Shown here in pieces: positions 21,922 through 34,005 of a stretch of 64,000 nt of DNA (its first letter is position 1; every line of letters begins with the position of its first letter). Origin of the DNA: Oscarella lobularis (lineage: Eukaryota; Porifera; Homoscleromorpha; Homosclerophorida; Oscarellidae); assembly GCF_947507565.1 (NCBI RefSeq), contig NC_089191.1, positions 1,674,001-1,738,000 on the forward strand, read 5' to 3'. A program made the position numbers and the translations under genes. The notes below the pieces were generated by a model. The model had not been told where the DNA came from and did not search any database. It saw nothing but the letters and a program-made list of their open reading frames with translations.

Positions 21922-24560
21922 ACCGGCGATGGAGCTCTAGCAATATCGTCTCTAAAGGGTCATTTGGATATTGCGAGAAAACTTGTCAGAGTGGGATGCA
22001 GTGTCAATGAAACTCACCAGGTATTACAATTTCAGAGGAATGTAAGAAGCTCCTCATTAAGATGCTCAGAATAAATATACTTCACTTCATTGGGCGTGTG
22101 AGGAAGGACACGCCGAAACAGCGCTATTTCTTATTTCATCTGGTGTTGATATAGAAGCATTGGAAAAGGTATTTATTTACTGAGAGTGGGTTATAGTTTT
22201 CTCGCAATTTGACACTAGAGCGGGGCGACGCCTTTTCTTTGCGCTGTTTCAAGTGGACGTTCAGAAGTCCTCCGCGTTCTTGTCCAACGCGGTTGCGTCG
22301 TTTCAGCAATAGATAAGGTAAAAGTAATTTTAACAAATAGATGTATAAAAATTACTATGGATTCTAGGACGGGAATGGAGCTCTGGTACGTGCGAGCAAA
22401 AAGGGTCATCTGGTAATTGCAAGGCAACTTGTTAAATTAGGATGCAGTGTCAATGAATCTTATGAGGTTTTAAAATATTACAGAAGTCTTTAAAATGTTG
22501 TTATTTATCTATATTTAGGGCGGATATACTTCACTTCATTGGGCGTGTCAGGGAGGACAGGCAAAAGCTGCCGAATTTCTTATCATGTCGGGGCTGATAT
22601 AGAAGCTCGGGATAAGGTTTTTATTTAGTATAGGGGCGCGCTTCATTTATCACGATTGGTCATCAGTGGGGATTAACGCCTTTCCTTCGCGCCGCTTCTG
22701 AAGGTCATTTAGACGTGTGTGATGCTCTAATTCAACGTGGTTGTAATATTTCTGCAAAAGCGAAGGTGGGCAAAGTCTTGTGGAGGTCATTAAATAAATT
22801 ATAATCATTGGTGAAGTGCAGACTGGCTGTGGAGCTCTGGCTCTTGCGAGTGGAGCAGGTGGTTTGGATGTTGCTAAACTTCTTGTTTCATTGGGATGCA
22901 GTTCTAATGAATCTAATCAGGTTTTAGAACGTAAGAGAAATGTGAGAAGCTTGTCTATTTGAATTTCAGGTTGGCTCTACTTCGCTACATTTGGCGTGTG
23001 TAGAAGGACAGGTTGTAACCGCGACGTTTCTTATTTCATCTGGGGCTAACATAGAAGCGCTGGATAAGGTATTGTTTTTTTTGCTTTTTGAGAGGATAAT
23101 GCTTTACCGCTTGATATCAGACAGGATTTACTCCTTTCCTTTGCGCCGTGTTCAATGGACGTTTAGAAGTCATGAAAGTTCTTGTTCGTTGTGGTTGCAA
23201 CAAGTCTGCAAAAACTAACGTAAGTAATAACATCCTAAATTTAATATTTATTTAAAGCTTCAGTGTGGTGATGGAGCTCTTGCACTTGCGAGTACCAAAG
23301 GTCATTTGGATATTGCAAAGCGTCTTGTTAAAATGGGAAGCATTGTTAATGAACGGAATCATGTATTGGAATACTAGAAGAGTGTAAAAGTCTTCTCTAC
23401 AATTTTTTAGGAAGGTGCTACTTCACTTTTTTGGGCTTGTCAGTATGGACACGCTCCGACCGTTAAGTTTCTTATTTCGTCTGGGGCTAACATAGACGCA
23501 TTAAATAAGGTGATAGTTTTCTAGTGAATACTGCTAATTCTCTGACTGTTTGACATCAGCTGGGATTGACGTCTTTACTTTGTGCTGTTTTGGCTGGGCA
23601 TGAAGAAGTCATGAATGCTCTAATCAAGCGGGGTTGCGACATTTCTGCAAAAGACAACGTACGAAAGTGTACTAGAGTTTTGATAATAAATAATTAAAGG
23701 TAGGATGGTGTTGGAGCTCTGATGTTTGCGTGTCAGAAAGGACATTTGGTTATTACAAGAAAACTTGTTGCAATGGGATTAAGTGTCAATAAATCTGATC
23801 AGGTACCCATTCAAACGTTAGAAAAGTTTAAATGCTTGCATTGACGTTCAGAATGACTGCACTTCACTTCATTGGGCGTGTCAGGAAGGTTTCGCAAGAA
23901 CGGCGGAGTTTCTTATTTCAGCTGGAGCTAATATCGACGCTTTGGACAAGGTAATCATTTTTGTAGCGATAGTTGAATACATTTCTTAAAGTTTGACGTC
24001 AGAGAGGATTCACGCCTTTTCTTTCTGCTGTTTTGGGTAAAAGTAATAGATATTCTTACCAGATATAGTTGCAACATTTCTGTAAAAGAAAAGGTAAGCA
24101 ATGAAGTGTAACGGTTATTTAATATTTGATAATGTTATTATTTTGCACAGTATGGAAATGGAGCTCTTGTAATTGCTAGTAAAGAGGGTCATTTGGCTGT
24201 CGCTAAAAAACTTGTTGGAATGGGATTGAGTGTCAATGAATCCCTACATGTTAAACCGTTTTAGAACGTGCATGTGTAATGTCGCAGTGTCACCATTTTT
24301 GAACGTTTAGTCTGGCTTTACTGCACTTCACTTCGCGTGTCGCCAAGGACACGCACAAACTGCTAAATATTTGCTTTCAGCTGGAGCTGATTCGGAAGCC
24401 AAAAATAAGGTAGATCTTTCTCTTCCTGTAAATGTATTTTTTATTATGGGAGTAGTTTGGTAGAACGCCTCTTCGTGAAGCTTCTGTCAATAAGCAATAC
24501 CATGTTGTTGATGCTCTTAATCAATTTGAAAAAGAAAGAGACGAGGTTAACCTACGAGAG
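21922..24560 (+). repeat. Tandem array of ankyrin exons: six units of three exons
   Basis: Exons: 21922-22020, 22070-22168, 22219-22317; 22368-22466, 22519-22616, 22667-22765; 22822-22920, 22970-23068, 23121-23219; 23264-23362, 23411-23509, 23560-23658; 23704-23802, 23852-23950, 24003-24093; 24151-24249, 24311-24409, 24456-24560. All but three are exactly 99 nt, phase 0, one ankyrin repeat each. Types alternate A (GDGALALAS..GHLDIAK), B (TSLHWACQEGHA..FLISSGA) and C (TPFLCAV..LIxRGCNISAK). Unit starts are 440-454 bases apart. Confidence 0.9.
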
Positions 24561-27481
24561 GTGCGTCTCATAAACCATTTTTGATGGATAATTAGCTGAA
24601 TAGCTAATAATAACAAACTATAAATAATTGTCACATTTGCTTCATTTAACCTGTATTTGTTTTTTAGTCCCTTGAAGTTTCTTCCGAAGTTAACGAATTT
24701 TCGGCAGGGGAACCTAGCACAGAAAGCATTTCTGATAAAGATCACGAGGAGAAAGATGATCGCTCTCAAGAAATTTTTGACGAGGCTCTTAAACGGGGCT
24801 CTGTCTCAGTGAATCGTTCTCGTGTTATTGTTGCTGGTCAAGACGGGGCTGGCAAGTCGTGTCTTGTTGATTCTTTTTTGAACATACCGTTTGAAAAAGA
24901 TAAAGCCAGTACCGAAGGAGCGGCTCTGACAATGATTCACACAGCAACGAGCGGCTGGATCGCTTGTAACAGAAAGGACAATTTAGATCCGCTTATTGCT
25001 GAGGGTGTTTATCGCATAAATCAGCAGCTGTCCACAAAAAGACATGGGAGGAAAACTCTTCTCAATCATCTGAGTCTGTCATAAAACACGAGTCTGACGG
25101 AGTTCAATCAGAGCGCCTTTACTACACTATTCCCGCATTGGACTCCTTGGAGCCAGTACAACAACTGGAAAAACTATCGAAAGATGTGGAGGCAGTTGCC
25201 ATGGAAGCAAAAACACTCACTGCTAATCAGCAGCAATTGGTGAACACTTTCCTTAGAGCAAAACCAAGTGAAGAGGAGCTGAGCGAACAGGTCCTTGGTG
25301 TTCGCGATATCTGGGATTTGGGCGGACAAGAAATTTATCTCGCCACTCACTCGGCTCTTATGCCGCAAAGCAAAGAGTTTGGATTGTCCATTTACATGAT
25401 AGTGCCAGACATATCAAAGTCTCTGTCCGACAAAGCTCAGACATTTCATCGATCTTTGGATGGCGAAATAATTGACCAGACGAATGATTTAGGATGGATC
25501 CGCACAAATGGAGACTTTCCTCTGTACTGGTTTGGCTCAATCACAGCAGCTCACGAAGAGTTTCTCCTGGAATCTCATTGGATGGGCAAAGACGAAGAGG
25601 TGGCCCATCCTCCAGTCTTCGCAATTGGATCTCACCGAGACATCTTGGGGAGCGACAGGAAAAAGTTTCCCGATTTAGCTTCGGTTGAACGGTGGCTGCG
25701 GGAACAAAGTAATCTGCTTGAGGAAATTCTTAGCTAAAGCGATTTCATGAAGCACATCGTTTTACCGGAAAACAGCATTGGAAAGAATTTGAGCAAAATG
25801 GTTCATTTTGTCGATAAAATCTTTCTTGTAGACAACTCGGCGTCCGGTTCGACATTACCTTGTGAAGGTGTGAAAGAAGTTCGAGAGCGAGTGGATCGTA
25901 TGACAACGACGTTTTGGAAAGGCATGAAGAAGCAGCCTCTATTCTGGGTTTATCTTGAAATTCTTTTGTTTCGTTGGAGCGACGTTATGAAAACGGTTGT
26001 CGCTAGAGTTGACGAAATATCAAAGCTCGCGCAGAATCCGACTATTTGCAATATTACAAGTCCTGACGAAGTCTTCGTGGCGCTAAAATTTCTGGCCAAT
26101 GTGGGTGCAATTCTCTATTACCCTGAAGTAGACGATTTGAAAGACGTCGTTTTCACGAGGCCAATGTGGGTTATTAAAGCCCTATCAGTATTTGTGACTG
26201 CTGCAAAGCCTGGCCCATACATGATGCCAACGTGGATAATTCTGAAAGAGAAAGGTATAATGTCGAATGACTTAATGAACTATCGCCTGAAGCAAATGCG
26301 AGAAGCTGACTCCAGTGAGTTAGCTTGTGTTTTAAAAGACGCCGAGAAAGAGCAAATTGAATTAGATAATAAGCAAATTGTGCGACTGTTGGAACTTCTT
26401 GACGTCATAACACCGGTTGAAGGCTCGAGCCCGACTGGATTTTATGTTCCTTCGATGCTCAAGACGTTGTTTCTATCTTCCAAAACTTATTGGGAAATAC
26501 ACACTTGCTCCCGTCCTTTCCCAACTTCTCTTATCGTCATTCCAATGAAACTAAAATTTATTCCAGAGTGCGTCTACTTTCGTCTGATAACTCGCTTTCT
26601 GAATTTGTATCCAAAAGCCCCTCAACTCTCTCGTCATCAGTGCATATTTCAAGTAGGGGATAAGGAGTCTCCAGTGGAAGGTATACAACGTACTGCACAT
26701 ATTAAGCTAGCACATCAATCATTCCTTTTGTTTAATTTTATTTTCAGTGGAAGTTGAATTGCTCTATCAAAGCCGAGGGAATTGGATTTCTCTAACGATT
26801 AAATACTTCAGTGAAGAAGACGTTGCTAAAGCAAGTCCTCGTTTCTTACCCTCAATCAGAGAGAAATTCTCCGAGCAGATGAAGAGTATATGCCAGAAGG
26901 GCATGGGAGGATTTGCGTATAGCATATGCTGTCAAATACAAGACGCCGCACGGTGCGAGCGGACGAACGTTTACATATTGATGTCAAGAGCCTTCCTGTG
27001 CTTCAGAAAGACACAACCGAGTACTTGCCAAGAGATGTACAACAAGTTTGGGAAGCGATTGCCATTAAAATCCGAAGACTTTCTTCAAATTAACTGTTGG
27101 TTTAACCACAAGACCAGCAGTGCTACACGACCGTCATGTCTTGGTAAGATAACAGAAAATGGCTTGGGTCTAATATATGGCATTCGTTTAATTAAATTCA
27201 TTTCAGATTCCTTTCCTGAGATCAGCCAACCTCTTATTCGCAATATCGCGTCCCTAGTGCAACATAAATGGCAAAAGTTTGCTGTTTATTTGGAAAGAAG
27301 TGGTCTTTCCAAACCGCAGTACAAAGAGAAGTCTGACGAGAATCTTGTTCGGGCCATGATGGTTATAGAGGATTGGGTCCTAGAATACGGTCGAGATGCA
27401 ACAGTTTCTGTTCTTATTGAAGCTTGCCGAGAATGCGGAATTCACAGTGATAACATCAAAGCTGTTTGTAGCAAAACTTGA
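21922..27481 (+). pseudogene. ROCO-A: ankyrin-Roc-COR-Death protein gene, decayed copy
   Basis: Eighteen ankyrin exons (21922-24560) are followed by a large exon from 24668 with the Roc GTPase: P-loop AGQDGAGKSCLV at about 24833 and switch DIWDLGGQE at about 25309. COR follows, then, after an intron at about 26681-26747, a C-terminal Death-fold region ending at 27481. This order matches the DAPK1-type ankyrin-ROCO-Death arrangement without the kinase. Compared with ROCO-B (48888-53334) it has these lesions: a one-base loss in an A-run near 25035; TAA at 25735-25737 where ROCO-B has GAC; two compensating frame changes at about 26950 and 27055; a one-base deletion in ankyrin exon 22519-22616 (98 nt); and an 8-base deletion in exon 24003-24093. 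ROCO proteins are GTP-regulated dimeric switches. This copy most likely makes no full-length product, unless the assembly has errors. Confidence 0.8.
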
Positions 27482-27878
27482 AGTTGTAGTTGTGATCGGG
27501 GTTTTTCAGAATGACACGAAATTTTCGATTTTTTCTGCATGAGTGACCCCAAATGCTCTCTTACTAGTACTTTGTTAATGCTTTTGATCTATTCAGCCAC
27601 TGGGCCAGTCCATATATGACAGGCCAATATATTTTTGTGCCGTGATTACAGCGCTTGAAGATGGAGGCCTCCATTTGTAATAGCATACCGATGTTTTAAT
27701 AATTAATAAGTAATGACATAGCATTTCAAGCAAGATTCGTCTAATTTTTTTATTTCGAACGTTAACGATTTGCTGCTCTTCCAAAGATGGCCTCATTCGC
27801 GCTAAAGCCTTTTTTCCTAAAGTGAACCATGTGCCTAACAAGGGGCGTGTTCAAACCGGGATCTTTGATACTGGAAAC
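27482..27878. other. Short intergenic gap between ROCO-A and the NLR-like gene
   Basis: AT-rich, with no open frame of note. It probably holds the promoter and 5' UTR of the next gene; no motif could be assigned. Confidence 0.4.
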
Positions 27879-30800
27879 ATGAGCAATTGCACGAAGGAGC
27901 AGCGAGTCGTCTTTTTTCTGGCTTGCAACGTCGTAGCTAAGCGACTGCCTCTGCGGATCGCTTCTATTGCTTCTGTCTTGCAGCAATGTGGCGCTTCTTT
28001 GCTGGCATTCGAGGAGATGGAGTGTTCAAACGAGACAGAGGACCCTGAGTCGAGACTCCGCAAAACGACAAAGCTTCTGGAAGTACTCTACGAGATGCTT
28101 TCGACTAAGAATGATGGGCGAAAGGAGCACTTCGATGCGTTTTGTTCGATGATGCAAGAAGCAGACCCCCAATCTTGGCACGATCTCCTTCCTAGAATCG
28201 GTATAAGGCAGCCATTTTATTCTAATTTGTTCTGATGTGTATTTTTCAGAAGTGACGGACGAGGAATTGAAGGCAGTTTCAACAAAAGTGGGAAACCCAT
28301 TTTCGTCAGGTAATGCTTGTTGTGATCCTGGCACAGAGACTATCATGTATTTATAGGTTTTCTTACGAGAAACCCAGCGATATTGAATTTTTCAAGACGT
28401 TCATGTAATTTTTTTGCATATTTGTTTTGACGATTATTTTTGTTTTTAGTAAAAGAACTGCGCTGTTTGAATGATATCTCCACGCACGATTTAGAAACGT
28501 TTATTCGAGCTATTGGAGAGCATCATCGCCCAAGAAAAGATCAATCTGTTTTACCTCAGGAATCAATGACGTTGGAATGTGAACGCTTTGTGTGAAATGT
28601 TTAATTGTTCTTTTTAGTTTGACGAAAATTTCTTTCAAGCCGTTGCTTTTGAAATTTCTTGCCGCTCGGAAATCTGCGTCTTATTTACGAAATCTTGCCG
28701 CAGCAATTAAAAGATTCAAATCTTCTAAGACGGACACGTGTCTCTCAGAGACTCAATTCGATGCGAAATGTGCTGGTACGCTTACGTAGTCGGATTATTA
28801 AAAGCGCTAAACACGCCGTTGTTTGATTTCATTAACGTAAATACCCTATTTATGCAAAAAGACTTGACGTCTTTACGGGGTCTTTCTCGATCCTCGAAAA
28901 ATATTGTTTTCTCTTTTTAGCCCTCAAGTATCTGTATACTATTAAGGGTCGCTTTTTTAGGTGTTCGCATGTGTAGGGGAATACAAACCCCCTTTGAAGG
29001 ACATCTGCACGATTTTTGTTTTGAAGAGTTATGCCAACTGTGGACGCTCCTTGGGCTTCGTCTTCGTATGTCGAAGAGTGAACTAAGCGCTATTGAAGAT
29101 GAAGTTTCTAGCAAATGCAACGGTTGCAAGGCTCTAGCAGTAGTGAAAAGATGTGGAATGGACAATGATGCATCTTTGGACAAACTTCGTGTCTTCGTTA
29201 AGGAAGTCAAACAGGACAGCGCATCTTTGACGTCATCACAAAAGCCCAGTATTGTTTTAAGTATTTCAACATTTGTTGAATAATTAGTCACTTTTGTAAC
29301 ATTTTTAGAAGCTCCTACGAAAAAATCACGTTTTTATGGTCGAGTTTCGGAACTGCAAAAGATTGAACAATTTTTCTGGCATGTTACAGACCCTGGAACG
29401 TGTCCTCTAACTCTCAAGATACAGGCAAGTCGCTTAGGTCATTAAACGGATGAATCGATCCCCTAAAGTTTCAATTTTAGTTCATTTGTGGAGTTGGGGG
29501 AGTGGGCAAAACAAGCCTTGCTCTTCAGTATTACAAAGCACAAAAACGTGCATACGACTCTGGCTTTGTTTTCATTGATGCTCAATCGGTAATAACTATG
29601 AAGACTACTTTAGAAGATTACGTAAGAAAGGACCATATTGTGAAGACCAGAGGATGTACACGTGTACCTGTCTTTTTAGTTTCTTCTGGCAAACCAAAAG
29701 TCAGACGGAGACCAGGAGAGAAGACGTAGTCTTCGTCAGTCGTTTGATCTCTTTTATCTTATTGTTAGGCAGAAAAATCGGATGCTCGTTCTTTTTGACA
29801 ATGCCGATGATCTGGAAGTAATTTCAAAGTATCTTCCCGATCCGTCAACTTCTTGTCATATCCTGATAACAACTCGAACTACCGAATCTCATCAACTTTT
29901 CTGTCAGGACAACACGAACGTTATGGTCCTCGAAACGCTTGACGAAGCAACAGGTGTCTCTGCACTTATTGGCCTAGCAGGCAGAGAAGAAACAGCGTTG
30001 TCTCGTATCGAACGTGAAGCGGCAGGAAAAATTGCTGTTCTTCCACCTGTTGAACTTCTTCCAATCGCCCTATGTCATGCAGGCTCGTATCTACTTCGTC
30101 ATGGAAACGTCACCTTTGAATCCTATTGGGAGAAACTCGTTGCTGAGGAGAAAAAGCTTGCTACAGCTGCGATAGATTTGGACACGTTTTTTCGCTATTT
30201 TCGACTTTCGCATCTTGGCGAAGTTCTGCGCAGAGCTGGCATTCGGAAACCTGCGGATCTTCGGCGTGCCAAAGTCAAAGATTTTGGCCTAAACGTTTTC
30301 GACGAAAGGTCACTGAAGAATGCTGTTAAAAAATTGAACACCACTCGTCACGCGTTCTTGACTTGGGAAATGGACATATCAGATATTGAGGAGAACTTCC
30401 CTTCAGCTTATTCTGTTCTTGCGTGCTGTTGCGTTATGTCCTCTCGATCAGTTCCCCAAGGAGTCATATCCGAGTTTCTTACCCTAAGCCACGGCTCTTC
30501 TGATCGTTTACTTGTTGAAGAAGCGTTGGACGACCTAAAGAAGTACACGCTTTTAAACAGAGTCGATTTGAATGGCGGCCGCGAAACCTACAGCGTGCAT
30601 TATCTTATCCATCAAAGCATGTTTGAGCGGCTAAGGCAAAGAAAAGCTCGTTTTGAAGCTGTCCTTCTCATGGCGGGAGATTCCATCTACTCCTTTTTAT
30701 TTGGGAAAGAAAGGACTCTAACTGAATTCTCTTTCCGCTCCTCAGCTCCTCATTATTACTTAGTTTCTAAGAATATGATGAAGCACGGAATACTTCCTTG

Positions 30801-32385
30801 GAAGACAGATCACGTCCTTATGGCCGTCAATATCTGCTATGATTGTGAGCACTTTGGTGCTGCAAAGGATTTATCGTTGATGGCAGTTGACGTGGCAAAT
30901 CACAGCTTGTCGATAGAGGAACAAATAAGAACTAAAGCGCTCTTCCTTGTACGTTGACTTCTATTTCCTTGCGTTTCTCATTTCTTATATTTGAGTTTCA
31001 GATCATTTGAAATTGGCTCGTTTGGCTGGTGATTGCTTTGACCTAAAAGGAAGATCTAAGCACTTCAAACTAGCTTTTAGAGGCGGCGGTATCGACATGT
31101 TTTCTGATACGGATGTGCGTGCCTTCTCGACGGGCGAGTCACTTTTACCGAAAATCTTTCCAATGCAATATCCTTTTTTCTGTTAGACCTTCTTTCGAAT
31201 GCCGGGATGGTTAGAAATCTCAGGTTATCGGAACGCATACTCAACCGATTGGTCAGCTGTCTCTCAGGATATACCAATTATCATTTTGACACTCTCGTAG
31301 AGGGTAACAAATTTGCTTGTGCACGTCGTTGTTTCTCTAGAAGTTCTTTCTTAGCGTTGCAGCGCCTATCGGTCGTTCTCTTTCAAAGTGGTCAGCAGGA
31401 AAAGTACAAATTGCTTCGAAAATCATTTGTAGATCTTGTCTCTGGCAGAGATTCGGTTGACATTCTAAAAGGTGAGGAGAGATTTTGTAAAGCACTACAG
31501 TATTTAACTTTACCTACATCCCTTCTTGTGCATTCAGGCTGTATTTGTCTTGCTTGCTGCAGAATGCTTGAGACAGATTACGAAGAAGCATTTCCATTAT
31601 TCGAAGAAGCTCTTAAAATTAATGGAAGCTTTGAAAAATCCCTTTGCCCGTCTGCTATTCTAACCGGTAATTGCATTTTATTTTCATTTATTGACCTTTT
31701 GACGCTTTTTGGCAGTGTATGTCACTTGTTCTTCTATGTGCAATCAAATGCAGTTGTTTGACTTAGGACACCGGTACTTAATGAGGGGATTGCCTACTGC
31801 TCAAGCCGGTCTTCGGGCTGGAAGCCTTCCATCCATTTCTTGTAAAATAATACGATGTGACGATATCTTCTAATAGGTTTTTACTAGACGACGCGCAGTT
31901 GGCGTTTAGTCTTTACCATTTGAAAAAGACTGAAGAGGCTGCTATTTGTCTTCGCCGCCTTCTCTCTGCATGTCCGAAGGATGGGGAGACTTTAAAATTG
32001 CAGAGTGAGCGTCATAATTTCTATTTATTCAAAATAATAATGTAGTTTAATATACGTCAAGTCGTTTCCTTTCTCTCTTTGTCAATGGTGAGGCTTGAGA
32101 AGAGGCGTGAAGCTCTCCAGCTACTTGACGAGTTCTTTTACCTGTTTGAGAAGCACATGATCAACAGCATATGGATTGAAGAACATCGTATAAATGAACT
32201 ACGCTGTGCTGTTATTTATTACAGATGAGGTTGTTTAGAGTTCTTTGAGTTGGTGGAGTTGTACATCGATTTGAAGAAATGGGATAAGGCCATCTTTTTG
32301 CTCAAGGATTGCTTCTTAAATTGTCATAAGAACCAAAGGCGCCCTCTGAACGACAACAGCCTTCTGGGTCGGTAATGCTTCGAGA
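27879..32385 (+). CDS. NB-ARC (STAND) NTPase with death-fold-like N-terminus and TPR-like C-terminus
   Basis: NLR-like gene. The first in-frame ATG is 27879. Exons kept in frame: 27879-28200, 28250-28309, 28450-28591, 28618-28775, 28961-29248, 29309-29424, 29481-29621, 29680-30952, then smaller exons to about 32385. The first 360 residues hold helical segments that could be CARD/Death-like folds (LLEVLYEMLSTKNDGRKEHF; LCQLWTLLGLRLRMSKSELS); this assignment is tentative. Then come a P-loop CGVGGVGKTSLALQYY, Walker B MLVLFDNADD, sensor-type ILITTRT, and LLPIALCHAGSYL in the place of the plant GLPLAL motif. These define an NB-ARC STAND switch. The winged-helix part and the C-terminal repeats (YEEAFPLFEEALKINGSF, LKKTEEAAICLRRLLSA) are TPR-like. 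Such proteins sense a ligand through the repeats and oligomerise. The 3' end is blurred by a tandem duplication. Confidence 0.75.
29425..29480 (+). other. GC-AG intron inside the NB-ARC domain
   Basis: CAG is followed by GCAAGT at 29425, and the acceptor is TTTTAG at 29475-29480. This joint rebuilds KIQFICGVGG across the P-loop in frame. The donor hexamer is the same as in the receptor kinase GC intron. Confidence 0.7.
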
Positions 32386-32505
32386 GAATACGTTTACGCG
32401 ATTGAATATGATTTCGCAGCTCATGTGCATCTTTGTTTCTGCCTCTTGCGCACTGGCCGCACCGAAGAGTCATGTCAAATTGCACGAAAGGCCCTCATTG
32501 AACAC
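32141..32505 (+). repeat. Direct duplication, left copy (3' part of the NLR-like gene)
   Basis: Nearly the same as 32761-33112, starting CCTGTTTGAGAAGCACATGA in both and ending at the GAACA of CCCTCA(T/G)TGAACA. Encodes part of the TPR-like region. Confidence 0.9.
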
Positions 32506-32760
32506 AATCCCAAGAAAATTATCAGACATCGTCTACTAAAAGAGTGTGAGCTATACGCTTGTGGTCGTCTTCACTGACCAGCTTGTCCACGGTGGTTCGT
32601 TGCGAAGCAGCAAGCAAGAATTTTTTGCATAAATTATCTAAAAATCTTTCTACGTACTTGGTGTTTTTCAACAACGTGATTTATGTCAGTATTTTAGCAA
32701 GTGTTCACGTTTTTAGATTTGACCTGCTTTTTATCGCATTTAGTATATGCCTTATGTCAC

Positions 32761-33112
32761 CCTGTTTGAGAAGCACATGATCAACAGCATTTGGATTGAA
32801 GAACATCGTATAAATGAACTAAGTTGTGCTGTTATTTATTACAGATAACTTTGTTTAGATGTACATCGCTTTGAAGAAATGGGATGAGGCCATATTTTTT
32901 GCTCAAGGATTGCTTCTTAAATTGTCATAAGAACCTAAGGCGCCCTCTGAACGACAACAGCCTTATGGGTCGGTATTGGTTCGAGAGAATATGTTTACGC
33001 GATTAAATATGATTTTGCAGCTCATGTACGTCTTTGTTTCTGCCTCTTGCACACGGGACGCACCGAAGACTCAGAGTCACGTCAAATTGCACGAAAGGCC
33101 CTCAGTGAACAT
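32761..33112 (+). repeat. Direct duplication, right copy
   Basis: Second copy, about 620 bases downstream, with small indels relative to the first. It ends where sequence related to a receptor kinase begins. Confidence 0.9.
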
Positions 33113-33164
33113 GTTTTCCCTATCCTTGCATGTCAAGCAAAGATATTCTTTCGCTTTTACGCAG

Positions 33165-33424
33165 GGGTAGACTGCCCAGAGAACTGTTCCCAAGAACTGT
33201 ACAGTAAGCCAAAGATCTCTAATGTGTATAGCTATCCTACGTATTATAAAATAAGGTACGATTTGATGTCTGAGTGCTGGAATTCTGAACCGGAAAAGCG
33301 CCCGTCGTTCGAACAACTTTCGCACCTTTTGGGAGAAATTGTCGAAGAAGAAAGCCTGAACAAATACCTAAAATTTGACGTCACGTTTGTGAATCCTTTA
33401 TGGGACCTGAAGTCAATAAGTTAA
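33165..33424 (+). pseudogene. Receptor tyrosine kinase C-terminal tail fragment
   Basis: Two exons (33165-33198 and 33256-33424) give VDCPENCSQELYDLMSECW, then NSEPEKRPSFEQLSHLL, and end at a stop after DLKSIS. Splice phase is the same as in the last intron of the receptor kinase gene at 2840-8399, and the tail (SLNKYLKFDV) resembles that gene's PSKYLDLEVP. No upstream kinase exons exist here; the fragment directly follows the duplicated NLR segment. Confidence 0.75.
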
Positions 33425-33599
33425 CAACGGGTCAGGGCCCGATGTCAGGTATGTAATAGAAAATGAAAGTGCTGTATGAATGCGCTTATATACTCGACTA
33501 TTCGAGAAACTGGTTTTGTGTTATTTTTGCGTTGTTTTAGTTGTCTATGCGCTGTTTGTTTGTCTGTTATTGCGACTGGTGTTTGAACATCTTTTTTGG

Positions 33600-34005
33600 A
33601 CATCCGGGTATCGCGTCGTTATCCGGATAATGGTCGAAGAAACGTTTTGACTGAAATTTTTCGCAAGACGCTCTTCGTTCATGCGTTTAGGCTTTTCATA
33701 ACAGTTTCTCTAGCTTCTGGCGCATTTGTGAAAAGGTGAGGCTCCCCAAGGGGCTCCGCGAACAGATTTTCGCCCTTGGGAAGCGTAACGTAAAGCTCGC
33801 GACACGTCTTTATATTCTCTTTCACGGTAGACTAATTGCCTGCATTTTGAAAGTGCAGTCGGCGCGTCTCAGTGATTCCCCATCGCCCAAGAGACGAATT
33901 TATCCGTCTCTCGTGCATCGCAATCCGAATTCATTTCTCACAGAAAAGCTAAAAGGTTTATCTTGAAGTATGCGAGCGCGCCACGCTCGCTGCGAGCGAA
34001 AAATG
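33600..34005 (+). repeat. Dispersed interspersed repeat, copy 2
   Basis: Longest copy of the family seen at 9215 and 61915: CGTCGTTATCCGG, AAAAGGTGAGGCTCCCC, GCGTAACGTAAAGCTCG, GCGCGTCTCAGTG, CGAATTTATCCGTCTCTC and the terminal CGCTCGCTGCGAGCG palindrome. Confidence 0.65.

Noticed and set aside
27143-27210. Continuous reading of ROCO-A across this part as a single exon
   Set aside because: ROCO-B has an intron at the same point, and GTAAGA plus TTTCAG occur here; the open frame through it is coincidental.
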